Shown: piece by piece, positions 1 to 5,591 of the stretch
Position numbering within the stretch: the stretch's first letter is position 1
Layout of the letters: each line of letters opens with the position of its first letter
DNA from: Acidobacteriota bacterium
GTDB lineage: Bacteria; Actinomycetota; Acidimicrobiia; Acidimicrobiales; UBA8190
Length of the DNA: 8,587 bases
Direction: 5' to 3'
NCBI GenBank assembly: GCA_028872975.1
Contig: JAGWNV010000094.1
Span: 1-8,587 of the forward strand
Program-made: the position numbers and the translations under genes
Notes under the pieces: generated by a model
Databases searched by the model: none
The model's input: only the letters and a program-made list of their open reading frames with translations
Told to the model about the DNA's origin: nothing

Positions 1-1
1 C

Positions 2-55
2 GGGCGGCGACGGCGCCCTGCGGGCGGGAGCACCATGCGAGGGAGCAGACGATGA
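2..55 (+). CDS. C-terminal end of an upstream gene, possibly rodA/ftsW (partial)
   Basis: A reading frame open from the left edge gives 17 codons and stops at TGA 53-55, sharing an ATGA with the start of the penicillin-binding protein gene. The visible residues are very basic (an RRRR run near the left edge, ending RGSRR), which suits a cytoplasmic C-terminal tail. In many Actinobacteria the gene directly before pbpA encodes the SEDS glycosyltransferase RodA/FtsW, and a 4-nt stop/start overlap is typical of such a coupled pair. The identity is inferred from position only; 17 residues are too few to recognise a family. Confidence 0.35.
   Translation, partial: GRRRRPAGGSTMRGSRR
39..45 (+). promoter_or_regulatory. 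Shine-Dalgarno of the penicillin-binding protein gene
   Basis: GAGGGAG lies 6 nt before the ATG at 52. It supports that start over the in-frame internal ATG at codon 13, which would remove the basic cytoplasmic residues before the membrane anchor. Confidence 0.7.
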
Positions 56-1575
56 CCGAGGGCGGCCTGGCACGGCGGATCCGGTGGATGGGGGTGTTCA
101 TCCTCGTCTGCTTCGTCGCCGTCTTCGTCCAGCTCAACAACCTCCAGGTGGTCCAGGCCCACAAGTACGCCAGCGACCCCAACAATCCCGCCGTCGCCGC
201 CGCCCGCGACAGCCAGCCCCGGGGGGCGATCACCTCCGTCGAGGGCACCGTCCTGGCCCAGTCGGTGAAGGCGCCCAAGGGAAGCACCTTCGCCTACGAC
301 CGCCAGTACCCGACCGGCCCGCTGTTCGGCCAGATCACCGGGACCTTCTCCTACTACCACGGGCTGTTCGGGGTGGAGGCCAGCTACAACTCGTACCTGA
401 TCGCCCACAACCGGCCCCTGAAGAGCCTGGGCGACCTCCTCACCACGAGCACCGTCACCGACACGGTCATCCTCACGTTGTCGGACAAGCTCCAGATGGC
501 AGCCCAGCAGGCCCTGGGCGGGCGCGACGGCTCGGTCGTCGTCCTCGACCCCTCCACAGGAGCCGTCGAGGCCATGTACTCGAACCCCTCCTACGATCCG
601 GGGCCCCTCGCCTCACAGGTCGCCAAGACCGTCCACGACGCCTGGATCGCCGACACGTCCACCAAGGACGCCCAGGGCCACCTCCCGTTCACCTCCCTCG
701 CCTACCAGGACACGGCCTTCCCGGGATCGACGTTCAAGGTGGTCACCACCACTGCCACCTACGAGAAGGCACCGCAGTTCGTGAACGCGTCGATGCCGTA
801 CTACACCTGCATCCCGCCCAAGACCCTGGGCGGCCAGACCACGCCGCTGTGCAACTACGGGAACGGCGGCTGCGGGGGCACCATCGCCGAGATGCTGCCG
901 CCCTCCTGCGACACCGGCTACGCCATCCTGGGCACCAAGGTGGGGGCCGACAACATGGTGGCCGCCGCCGACGCCTTCGGGTTCAACAAGCAGCCGCCCC
1001 TGGACCTCCCGCCCTCACCCTTCGAGGTCTCGCAGTTCCTGCAGCCGAACTGCTACCAGAACGCCGAGATCTTCCTGGCCTTCTCCTCCATCGGCCAGTT
1101 CTGCACCCGGGCCACCCCGCTGCAGATGGCCATGGTGGCCGCGGCGGTGGCCAACAAGGGCGTCATCATGACGCCGCACGTCATGGACCAGATCCGCGAC
1201 TCGGGCGGGAACCTCGTGAAGACCTACGCACCCACGACCTGGCTGACGGCCATGTCCCCCCAGACGGCATCGGCCGTGAACGGCCTCATGGTGGGGGTGA
1301 CCCACAACTCGAACGGCACGGCGGCCGGCATCTTCCCCCCGTCGGAGGACGTGGCGGCCAAGACCGGCACCGCCCAGGTCCAGAACGCGGCGGGCCAGTA
1401 CATCGCCACCAACGACTGGATGATCGCCTTCGCCCCCGCCAACGCCCCCAAGGTGGCCATCGCCGTCGAGCTGCTCGACCAGCCCGTCTCCGGGACCGGT
1501 GCCGAGAAGGCGGGCCCGGTCATGGCCACCATGATCCAGGACGTCCTCTCCGCACCCGCCGCCGCAGGCCACTGA
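52..1575 (+). CDS. pbpA: Class B penicillin-binding protein (PbpA-like D,D-transpeptidase)
   Basis: A membrane-anchored transpeptidase of 507 aa that forms 4-3 peptide crosslinks in peptidoglycan and is a beta-lactam target. A basic N-terminus (RRIRW) is followed by a single membrane segment at about residues 13-28, then a short pedestal domain containing the RG-A-I motif (57-60), then the transpeptidase domain from about 155. Active-site motifs are visible in the right order: S226-T-F-K229 (SxxK, nucleophile Ser226), S285-C-D287 in the SxN position, and K437-T-G439 (KTG). The length matches actinobacterial PbpA (about 490 aa). No PASTA repeats follow, which argues against a PonA- or PBP2x-type protein. 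The start overlaps the stop of the upstream gene (ATGA), consistent with a rodA-pbpA operon. Two things are unusual: Asp in the third position of SxN, as in MrdA-type PBP2 enzymes, and six cysteines in the extracytoplasmic part. Function is firm; the exact orthology (elongation or division) is inferred. Confidence 0.93.
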   Translation: MTEGGLARRIRWMGVFILVCFVAVFVQLNNLQVVQAHKYASDPNNPAVAAARDSQPRGAITSVEGTVLAQSVKAPKGSTFAYDRQYPTGPLFGQITGTFSYYHGLFGVEASYNSYLIAHNRPLKSLGDLLTTSTVTDTVILTLSDKLQMAAQQALGGRDGSVVVLDPSTGAVEAMYSNPSYDPGPLASQVAKTVHDAWIADTSTKDAQGHLPFTSLAYQDTAFPGSTFKVVTTTATYEKAPQFVNASMPYYTCIPPKTLGGQTTPLCNYGNGGCGGTIAEMLPPSCDTGYAILGTKVGADNMVAAADAFGFNKQPPLDLPPSPFEVSQFLQPNCYQNAEIFLAFSSIGQFCTRATPLQMAMVAAAVANKGVIMTPHVMDQIRDSGGNLVKTYAPTTWLTAMSPQTASAVNGLMVGVTHNSNGTAAGIFPPSEDVAAKTGTAQVQNAAGQYIATNDWMIAFAPANAPKVAIAVELLDQPVSGTGAEKAGPVMATMIQDVLSAPAAAGH

Positions 1576-1618
1576 CGGGGAGATCGCGTCCCGGCCTGCG
1601 TTGGGCCACCATGGAGAC

Positions 1619-2542
1619 GTGAGCCGCCGCGGCTGGGCCCTCTTCGTCGCCCTCGGGATCATCTGGGGTCTCCCCTACCTGCTCATCCGGGTCTCGGTGC
1701 GCGAGGTGAGCCCGGCCCTCCTCGTCTTCGTCCGCACGGCGGGCGGGGCCGCGCTGATGGCGCCCGTCGCCTTCCGCCGGGGGGCGCTGCGGACGCTGCT
1801 CCGGCACTGGAAGCCCGTCGTCGTCTACAGCGCGGTGGAGATCGCCGGGCCCTGGTTCCTGTTGTTCAACGCCGAACGGCGCCTCAGCAGCTCGCTGGCC
1901 GGCCTGCTCGTGGCGGCGGTGCCCATCATCGGCGCCGTGCTCGCACAGCTCACCGGCACCGACCACCTCGACCGGCGCAGGCTCCTGGGGCTCGCACTCG
2001 GGATCGCCGGAGTGGCCGCCCTGGTCGGCGTGGACGTGGGCGGCTCCAGCCTGCTCTCGGCGCTGTCGATCCTGGTCGTGGCGGGCGGGTACGCGCTCGG
2101 CCCGTGGATCCTCGGCCGCTACCTCACCGGGCTCCCGGCCATGGCCCTCGTCGCCGCCTCGCTCGTCCTCTGCGCCGTCGTGTACGCCCCGATCGTGCCC
2201 TTCGCCCTGCCCGCCCGGACGCTGTCGACCGAGGTGGTGGCGTCCATGGTGGCCCTGACCGTCGTCTGCACAGTGGCCGCCTTCCTCGTCTTCTTCGCCC
2301 TCATCGCCGAGGTGGGCGCCCTTCGTGCCACGGTGATCACCTACGTGAACCCCGCCGTCGCGGTCCTCCTCGGAGTCGGGGTCCTCGGTGAGCACTTCGG
2401 CGTCGGCATGGCAGTGGGCTTCGTGCTCATCCTCGGCGGCTCCTTCCTCGCCACCCGGCCCCTGCGCACCACGGCGCTGGCGGCGGCCCCGGCCACCGGA
2501 CAGGCTGCCGCCCAGGACGTCTCGGTCGCCGACTCCCGGTGA
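1619..2542 (+). CDS. EamA-family (drug/metabolite transporter superfamily) membrane protein
   Basis: A 307-aa polytopic protein with about ten hydrophobic segments arranged as two five-helix EamA halves, the usual length and layout of this family. The N-terminal half opens with a typical first helix (ALGIIWGLPYLLIR, residues 11-24). The second half ends with the family signature: a Pro in a helix (TYVNPAVAVLLG, 241-252), a conserved Glu after it (LGEHF, 256-260) and a final helix rich in Gly. Members export or import small metabolites, amino acids or drugs, and the substrate cannot be read from sequence. I chose GTG 1619, which gives a short basic leader (MSRRGW). An in-frame TTG at 1601 would add six residues and has no well-placed ribosome site; the GGAG at 1613 is very close to the GTG, so the start is uncertain. 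It lies 43 nt after the PBP gene and may be co-transcribed with it. The C-terminal tail from about 283 is Ala-rich and probably disordered. Confidence 0.85.
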   Translation: MSRRGWALFVALGIIWGLPYLLIRVSVREVSPALLVFVRTAGGAALMAPVAFRRGALRTLLRHWKPVVVYSAVEIAGPWFLLFNAERRLSSSLAGLLVAAVPIIGAVLAQLTGTDHLDRRRLLGLALGIAGVAALVGVDVGGSSLLSALSILVVAGGYALGPWILGRYLTGLPAMALVAASLVLCAVVYAPIVPFALPARTLSTEVVASMVALTVVCTVAAFLVFFALIAEVGALRATVITYVNPAVAVLLGVGVLGEHFGVGMAVGFVLILGGSFLATRPLRTTALAAAPATGQAAAQDVSVADSR

Positions 2543-2607
2543 TGGCGGAGAAGCGGTCCGGCGAGGAGGGGTGGGAGCACGACGTCTGCCTCACCTCCAC
2601 CGGGCCC

Positions 2608-2614
2608 GAGGAGG
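2608..2614 (+). promoter_or_regulatory. Strong Shine-Dalgarno that sets the start of the PPOX-family gene
   Basis: GAGGAGG sits 8 nt before ATG 2623. The frame is open further up to GTG 2539, but nothing resembling a ribosome site lies at a proper distance there, and the extra 28 residues look unlike the family. A CCTCC at 2594-2598 could pair with GGAGG 2610-2614 across an 11-nt loop. Confidence 0.8.
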
Positions 2615-2622
2615 CGAACGAC

Positions 2623-3159
2623 ATGCGAGCGAAGAACCTGGCCGGCCTCTACGACCTCCCGGTCCTGGACTGGGACCGGATCGCCACCCGGCTGGCAGCG
2701 GGCATCGGCCAGGCGCCCGGCGCCGGCGGGCCCGACCGCCACACCTGCTGGCTGGCCACCGTCAACCCCGACGGCAGTCCGCATGTGACCGGCGTCGGTG
2801 CGCTGTGGGAGGACGGCGCCTTCTGGTTCGAGACGGGCGCGTCGACGCGCAAGGGACGGAACCTGGCCCGCGATCCCCGCTGCACCCTGAGCGTCAGCAC
2901 CGCCGAGTTCGATCTCGTCGTCGAAGGCGCCGCCGTCAAGATCGCCGACCCGGCCACGGTGCGGACGATGGCGGCCCGGTGGGCGGCGCAGGGCTGGCCC
3001 GCCGAGGTCGACGAGTCCGGCCTGGCGCTGACCGCCGAGTACAGCGCGCCCTCGGCGGGCCCCCCGCCCTGGTCCGTCTACCGGATCGACCTGCGTGCCG
3101 CCACGGCGCTGGCCGTGGAGGCGCCGGGCGGGGCGACCCGGTGGGACTTCGGCGGCTGA
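2623..3159 (+). CDS. PPOX-family split-barrel protein (FMN- or F420-binding)
   Basis: A 178-aa protein of the pyridoxamine 5'-phosphate oxidase-like split beta-barrel superfamily, a usual length for the group. Features seen: the early barrel strand CWLATVNPDGSPHV (42-55), followed by LWEDGAFWFETG (61-72), then T75-R-K-G-R-N-L (75-81) before DPRCTLSV (84-91). The Thr/Lys/Arg/Asn-rich stretch is the usual cofactor phosphate-binding region. The C-terminus has VYRIDL (152-157) and ends in ATRWDF (171-176), an ending common in actinobacterial F420-dependent flavin/deazaflavin oxidoreductases. These enzymes reduce or oxidise diverse small molecules in the cytoplasm; the cofactor and substrate are unknown here, and true PdxH activity is unlikely because that family is longer. 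It starts 80 nt after the transporter gene and ends only 4 nt from the end of the convergent TetR gene. Confidence 0.85.
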   Translation: MRAKNLAGLYDLPVLDWDRIATRLAAGIGQAPGAGGPDRHTCWLATVNPDGSPHVTGVGALWEDGAFWFETGASTRKGRNLARDPRCTLSVSTAEFDLVVEGAAVKIADPATVRTMAARWAAQGWPAEVDESGLALTAEYSAPSAGPPPWSVYRIDLRAATALAVEAPGGATRWDFGG

Positions 3160-3163
3160 CGGG

Positions 3164-3787
3164 TCAGGGTCGGCGGCGCAACCCGTCGAGCAGGAACCCG
3201 CACAGCTCGTCCACGGCCTCGTCGAGGGCAATGGGCGCCGGATCGCCGGCCCGGACCGACATCGCCCCGTAGACCTGCTGGCCCACGAAGTTGGCCACCC
3301 GGGCCGGGTCGGCGGCGGCGAAGGTCCCGGCGCCGACCCCCTCGCGGGCCACGTCCTCGAGCAGGCGGGCCATGTCCAGGCCGATCGTGGCCAGTTCGGC
3401 GTCGACGGCGGCCCCGGTGTCACCGGCCGAGGCGTGGACGGCCATGGCCAGGCGGAAGAAGGACGGGTTCTCGTCGATGCGGGCCAGGAGCCCCCGCACG
3501 ATGGCCCGCAGCCGCGCCTCGGGTCCCGCCCCGGACTCCCACTCGGCCACGATGGCGTCCTGGAGCTGGGCGTACATCCGGGTGAGGCACGCCCGGAGCA
3601 GCTCGTCGCGGTTGGCGAAGTAGACGTAGACGGTCGACCGGGCCACCTGGGCCTCGGCGGCGATCTCGTCCATCGAGACCTCGGGCGTCCCCCGCTCGCC
3701 GAAGAGGCGCCGGGCCGTGTCGACGATCTGGTCCCGGCGGAAGTCGCGGATGACCTCCCTGAGCTCCTCGGGGCTGCGGCGGGCCAC
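3164..3787 (-). CDS. TetR/AcrR-family transcriptional regulator
   Basis: A 207-aa regulator, typical TetR length. The N-terminal DNA-binding domain covers about residues 15-66: helix 1 IVDTARRLFGERG (21-33), then VSMDEIAAEAQV (37-48) and the recognition helix region ARSTVYVYFANRDELL (49-64), which matches the family pattern. The rest is the helical ligand-binding and dimerisation domain, whose ligand cannot be read. The start is GTG 3787, 2 nt after the stop of the P450 gene (TGACCGTG). The frame stays open far upstream inside the P450 gene, but those residues are Arg/Pro-rich shadow sequence. The 2-nt spacing means it is almost certainly co-transcribed with the P450 and probably translated by re-initiation. 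Its likely operator is the palindrome at 5045-5063 in front of the P450 gene, making the operon self-regulated. That link is inferred. Confidence 0.93.
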   Translation of the reverse strand: MARRSPEELREVIRDFRRDQIVDTARRLFGERGTPEVSMDEIAAEAQVARSTVYVYFANRDELLRACLTRMYAQLQDAIVAEWESGAGPEARLRAIVRGLLARIDENPSFFRLAMAVHASAGDTGAAVDAELATIGLDMARLLEDVAREGVGAGTFAAADPARVANFVGQQVYGAMSVRAGDPAPIALDEAVDELCGFLLDGLRRRP

Positions 3788-3789
3788 GG

Positions 3790-5025
3790 TCAGCCCGCCA
3801 CGGTGCGGCCGGCCGGGAACCGCACGGGCAGGTGCTTGATGCCGCTGATGAACCGGGACTGGAGCCGCTCGGGAGGGCCGGCCGGCTCGATGTCGGGCAC
3901 GCGGTCGAGCAGGTGCTCGTACATCACCCGGATCTCCATGCGGGCCAGATTGGCGCCGAGGCAGAAGTGCGGTCCCCCGCCGCCGAAGGCGATGTGGGGA
4001 TTGGGGTGGCGGCCGATGTCGAAGCGCTGGGGGTCGTCGAAGACCGCCTCGTCGCGGTTCCCCGACACGTGGAAGAACACGACCTTCTCGTCGGGGCCGA
4101 TGGTGGTCCCCGACAGCTCGACGGGCACCGCCGTCTGCCGCCGGAAGTTCATGACCGGGCTCACGAACCGGAGCATCTCCTCCACGGCCTTCGGGAGGAG
4201 CGACCGGTCGGCGCGGAGCCTCTCCCACTGGTCGGGGTGCTCGAAGAAGGCGGCCATGGCGCCGGAGATGAGGTTCCGCGTCGTCTCGTTGCCGGCCACG
4301 GTCAGCATGAGGAAGAAGAGCTCGAGCTCGAGGTCGCTCAGGCGCTCGCCGTCCACCTCCACCTGGCCGAGGACGCTCATGAGGTCGGTGTGGGGGTCGA
4401 GGCGCTTCTTCTGGTAGAGGTCCGAGGCATAGGCGTAGAGCTCCATGGCGGCCTGGCCGGCCGCCTCGGCCGTGATCTGGTATTCGGGGTCCTCGCTCCC
4501 CACCATCCGGTTCGACCAGTCGAACATCTTGTCGCGTTCGTGGGCGGGGACGCCGAGGAGCTCGGCGATGACGACGAGGGGGAGCTGGGCGGCCACGTCG
4601 GTGACGAAGTCGGCTTCGCCGCGCTCGATCACGCCGTCGAGGATGGCGTCGGTGGCGGCGTGGATCCGGTCGTGGAGCTCGGCCACCATCCGGGGGGTGA
4701 AGCCCTTGTTGACGAGCCGGCGGTAGCGGGTGTGCAGCGGCGGGTCCATGTTGAGCATCATGAGCCGCTGCTCCTCGACGGCCTGCTCGGGCATCTCGAA
4801 GGGCATGGTCCCCCGCCGATAGGACGAGAACCGCTCGTGGTCGCGGTTCACCGTCACGCAGTCCTCGTACCGGGTCACGGCCCAGAACCCGGGGCCGCCG
4901 GGCTCGTCGACGAATCGCACGGGGTCGTTGGCGCGGAGCCAGGCGAAGTACTCGTGGGGGACGCCGGCGGCGAAGGTCCTCGAGTCGGCGAGGTCGACGG
5001 GCGCGACGGTGGGGCTGGTGGACAT
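3790..5025 (-). CDS. Cytochrome P450 (CYP124/125/142-like)
   Basis: A soluble bacterial P450 of 411 aa with every family hallmark: DPPLHTRYRRLV (94-105, C-helix), the I-helix oxygen-activation motif AGNETT (244-249), the K-helix E283-M-L-R286 (ExxR), and the heme loop FGGGGPHFCLG (347-357) with the axial ligand Cys355 followed by ANLAR. The AGNETTRN I-helix and the FGGGGPHFCLGANLAR loop most resemble the mycobacterial CYP124/CYP125/CYP142 clade, which hydroxylates ends of methyl-branched lipids and sterol side chains. A lipid or steroid substrate is therefore a reasonable guess, not shown. No ferredoxin or reductase gene is adjacent, so the redox partner must lie elsewhere. ATG 5025 is chosen because GGAGG lies 9 nt upstream; an open extension to 5121 would read through the promoter and operator region and looks non-protein-like. 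It is the first gene of an operon with the TetR gene. Confidence 0.96.
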   Translation of the reverse strand: MSTSPTVAPVDLADSRTFAAGVPHEYFAWLRANDPVRFVDEPGGPGFWAVTRYEDCVTVNRDHERFSSYRRGTMPFEMPEQAVEEQRLMMLNMDPPLHTRYRRLVNKGFTPRMVAELHDRIHAATDAILDGVIERGEADFVTDVAAQLPLVVIAELLGVPAHERDKMFDWSNRMVGSEDPEYQITAEAAGQAAMELYAYASDLYQKKRLDPHTDLMSVLGQVEVDGERLSDLELELFFLMLTVAGNETTRNLISGAMAAFFEHPDQWERLRADRSLLPKAVEEMLRFVSPVMNFRRQTAVPVELSGTTIGPDEKVVFFHVSGNRDEAVFDDPQRFDIGRHPNPHIAFGGGGPHFCLGANLARMEIRVMYEHLLDRVPDIEPAGPPERLQSRFISGIKHLPVRFPAGRTVAG

Positions 5026-5034
5026 GCGACGGAT

Positions 5035-5039
5035 CCTCC
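5035..5039 (-). promoter_or_regulatory. Shine-Dalgarno of the P450 gene
   Basis: Reading the minus strand, CGGAGGAT precedes ATG 5025 with 9 nt between GGAGG and the start codon. It fixes the start and places the palindrome at 5045-5063 in the untranslated leader. Confidence 0.8.
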
Positions 5040-5044
5040 GGTGA

Positions 5045-5063
5045 ATCGGACAGGGTGTCCGAT
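5045..5063. promoter_or_regulatory. Perfect 8-3-8 palindrome, probable TetR operator
   Basis: ATCGGACA-GGG-TGTCCGAT is a perfect 8-bp inverted repeat with a 3-nt centre, 19 bp in all. It lies between the predicted P450 -10 element (5076-5071) and the P450 ribosome site, with its right edge at the expected transcription start (about 5064). Size and symmetry are typical of TetR-family operators, and the only TetR gene in the window is in this operon. Binding here would block transcription of the P450-tetR unit. The same sequence could also form a short RNA hairpin in the leader. The symmetry is seen directly; the function is inferred. Confidence 0.65.
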
Positions 5064-5070
5064 GGAACGG

Positions 5071-5099
5071 ATGGTACGGCCGGACCGATGAGCCGGCAA
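5071..5099 (-). promoter_or_regulatory. Predicted promoter of the P450-tetR operon
   Basis: On the minus strand, TTGCCG (5099-5094) and TACCAT (5076-5071) are separated by 17 nt, a reasonable sigma-70-type -35/-10 pair (5/6 and 4/6 matches). The start would be near 5064, giving a leader of about 40 nt that contains the palindrome and the Shine-Dalgarno. It is the best pair I could find on this strand; it has not been scored against a model. Confidence 0.5.
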
Positions 5100-5116
5100 G
5101 GGCGGCCCCCCTTCCC

Positions 5117-5151
5117 GTCAAGGCACTCTTGACACCGGGGTGACTGTCAAG
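5117..5151. repeat. Cluster of three CTTGAC/GTCAAG half-sites
   Basis: Three copies of one 6-mer in alternating orientation lie within 35 bp: GTCAAG 5117-5122, CTTGAC 5128-5133 and GTCAAG 5146-5151. The first two form an inverted repeat with a 5-nt centre; their midpoints are 11 bp apart, about one helical turn. The second and third form a perfect 7-bp inverted repeat (CTTGACA-N10-TGTCAAG, 5128-5151). The middle copy is also the -35 box of the promoter at 5129-5158, and the last copy abuts its -10. This looks like an operator array for a dimeric regulator; which protein binds is not known. Confidence 0.55.
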
Positions 5152-5158
5152 TTATCCT
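5129..5158 (+). promoter_or_regulatory. Sigma-70-type promoter of the small HTH gene, probably leaderless
   Basis: TTGACA (5129-5134, a perfect -35) and TATCCT (5153-5158, 4/6 to the -10 consensus) are separated by 18 nt. Only 6 nt separate the -10 from ATG 5165, so the transcript should begin at or within a nucleotide of the start codon. No Shine-Dalgarno is present, which agrees with a leaderless mRNA, common in Actinobacteria. Confidence 0.7.
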
Positions 5159-5164
5159 CGACGG

Positions 5165-5572
5165 ATGCCCGCCGCCGAGGACCACCGGTCGGGACCGCCT
5201 GCCGAGGCCCCCATGCCCCGGGCTCCTCGCCAGGTCCCGTCGCTCATGACGGCGACCTGGGAGACCGCCACCGCCGACCCCGATCCCCTGTCCGCCCTGG
5301 GCGCCACCCGGGCGCTCGGGGGGTTGCTCTCCACGTGGGAGGCGAAGCTCGCCACCGAGGCGGTGGAGGCCGGGGCCACGTGGGAGGCGATCGGGGGCTC
5401 GGTGGGCGTGAGCCGCCAGGCAGCCTGGGAGCGGTTCCACCACGACGTCGCCGAATTCAGGCACCAGGTGAAGTCCGAGCTCCACGCCCTGCGGGACCGC
5501 CACCGCCAGGAGATGCAGAGCTTCCGCGACGACGTCCGGCGCCGGGCCAGGGGCCACCGGCACCCGCACTGA
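5165..5572 (+). CDS. Small helix-turn-helix protein
   Basis: A 135-aa protein. A Pro/Ala-rich, probably disordered N-terminus (1-30) is followed by a helical segment, then an HTH at about 62-91: ATEAVEAGATWEAIGGSVGVSRQAAWERF, split here as the first helix 63-70, ATWEAIGGSVGVS (71-83) and RQAAWERF (84-91). The GVSRQAAWERF recognition helix is frequent in small actinobacterial DNA-binding proteins and in some Clp N-domain proteins. Residues 92-127 are highly charged and probably one long helix that could form a coiled coil for dimerisation; the tail is His/Arg-rich. ATG 5165 is chosen because it sits at the predicted transcription start; later in-frame ATGs (5212, 5246) have no ribosome site or promoter. 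The half-site cluster in its promoter makes autoregulation plausible but unproven. The gene ends 19 nt before the DinB-family gene. I do not recognise a named protein. Confidence 0.8.
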   Translation: MPAAEDHRSGPPAEAPMPRAPRQVPSLMTATWETATADPDPLSALGATRALGGLLSTWEAKLATEAVEAGATWEAIGGSVGVSRQAAWERFHHDVAEFRHQVKSELHALRDRHRQEMQSFRDDVRRRARGHRHPH

Positions 5573-5580
5573 GGCACCGG

Positions 5581-5586
5581 TACGCT
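5581..5586 (+). promoter_or_regulatory. Possible -10 element before the DinB-family gene
   Basis: TACGCT (TAnnnT) ends 5 nt before GTG 5592 in the 19-nt gap after the HTH gene. No Shine-Dalgarno is seen, and no clear -35 exists in the coding sequence upstream. It could give a second leaderless transcript independent of the HTH gene; weak evidence. Confidence 0.3.
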
Positions 5587-5591
5587 CCGGC

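Noticed and set aside
1601..1618. TTG start at 1601 for the transporter
   Set aside because: It adds only six polar residues before the basic leader, and the nearest GGGGAG is about 18 nt away; GTG 1619 is preferred, though not strongly.
84..1622. Plus-strand frame shifted against the PBP gene across its whole length
   Set aside because: Arg/Pro/His-rich shadow of the PBP reading frame; no recognisable fold.
1015..2395. Minus-strand open frames opposite the PBP and transporter genes (1015-1662 and 1520-2395)
   Set aside because: Low-complexity His/Gly/Asp/Glu-rich translations without a ribosome site, lying over well-supported genes.
2539..2622. Upstream GTG start at 2539 overlapping the transporter stop (GTGA)
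   Set aside because: An overlap of this kind is tempting, but the perfect Shine-Dalgarno before ATG 2623 and the family's usual N-terminus favour the shorter protein.
3160..3163. Terminator between the convergent PPOX-family and tetR genes
   Set aside because: Only 4 nt separate the stop codons and no hairpin followed by a T-tract is visible on either side.
3095..5091. Long open frames on the plus strand opposite the P450 and tetR genes (3095-4417 and 3832-5091)
   Set aside because: Products are Arg/Pro/Gly/Val-rich without domains; the opposite strand encodes complete proteins with intact catalytic motifs. Such antisense frames are expected at this GC content.
5098..5113. Short GC-rich hairpin AAGGG...CCCTT considered as a terminator
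   Set aside because: Only 5 bp, no T-tract, and it lies between two divergent promoters where no transcript is expected to end.
5026..5121. N-terminal extension of the P450 to a start at 5121
   Set aside because: It would run through the predicted promoter and palindrome, lacks a ribosome site and has a non-family sequence; ATG 5025 has GGAGG at 9 nt.
5117..5151. Reading the half-site cluster as a KstR2 or HspR (HAIR) operator
   Set aside because: KstR2 sites have 2 nt between CAAG and CTTG, and HAIR is CTTGAGT-N7-ACTCAAG; neither sequence nor spacing fits.
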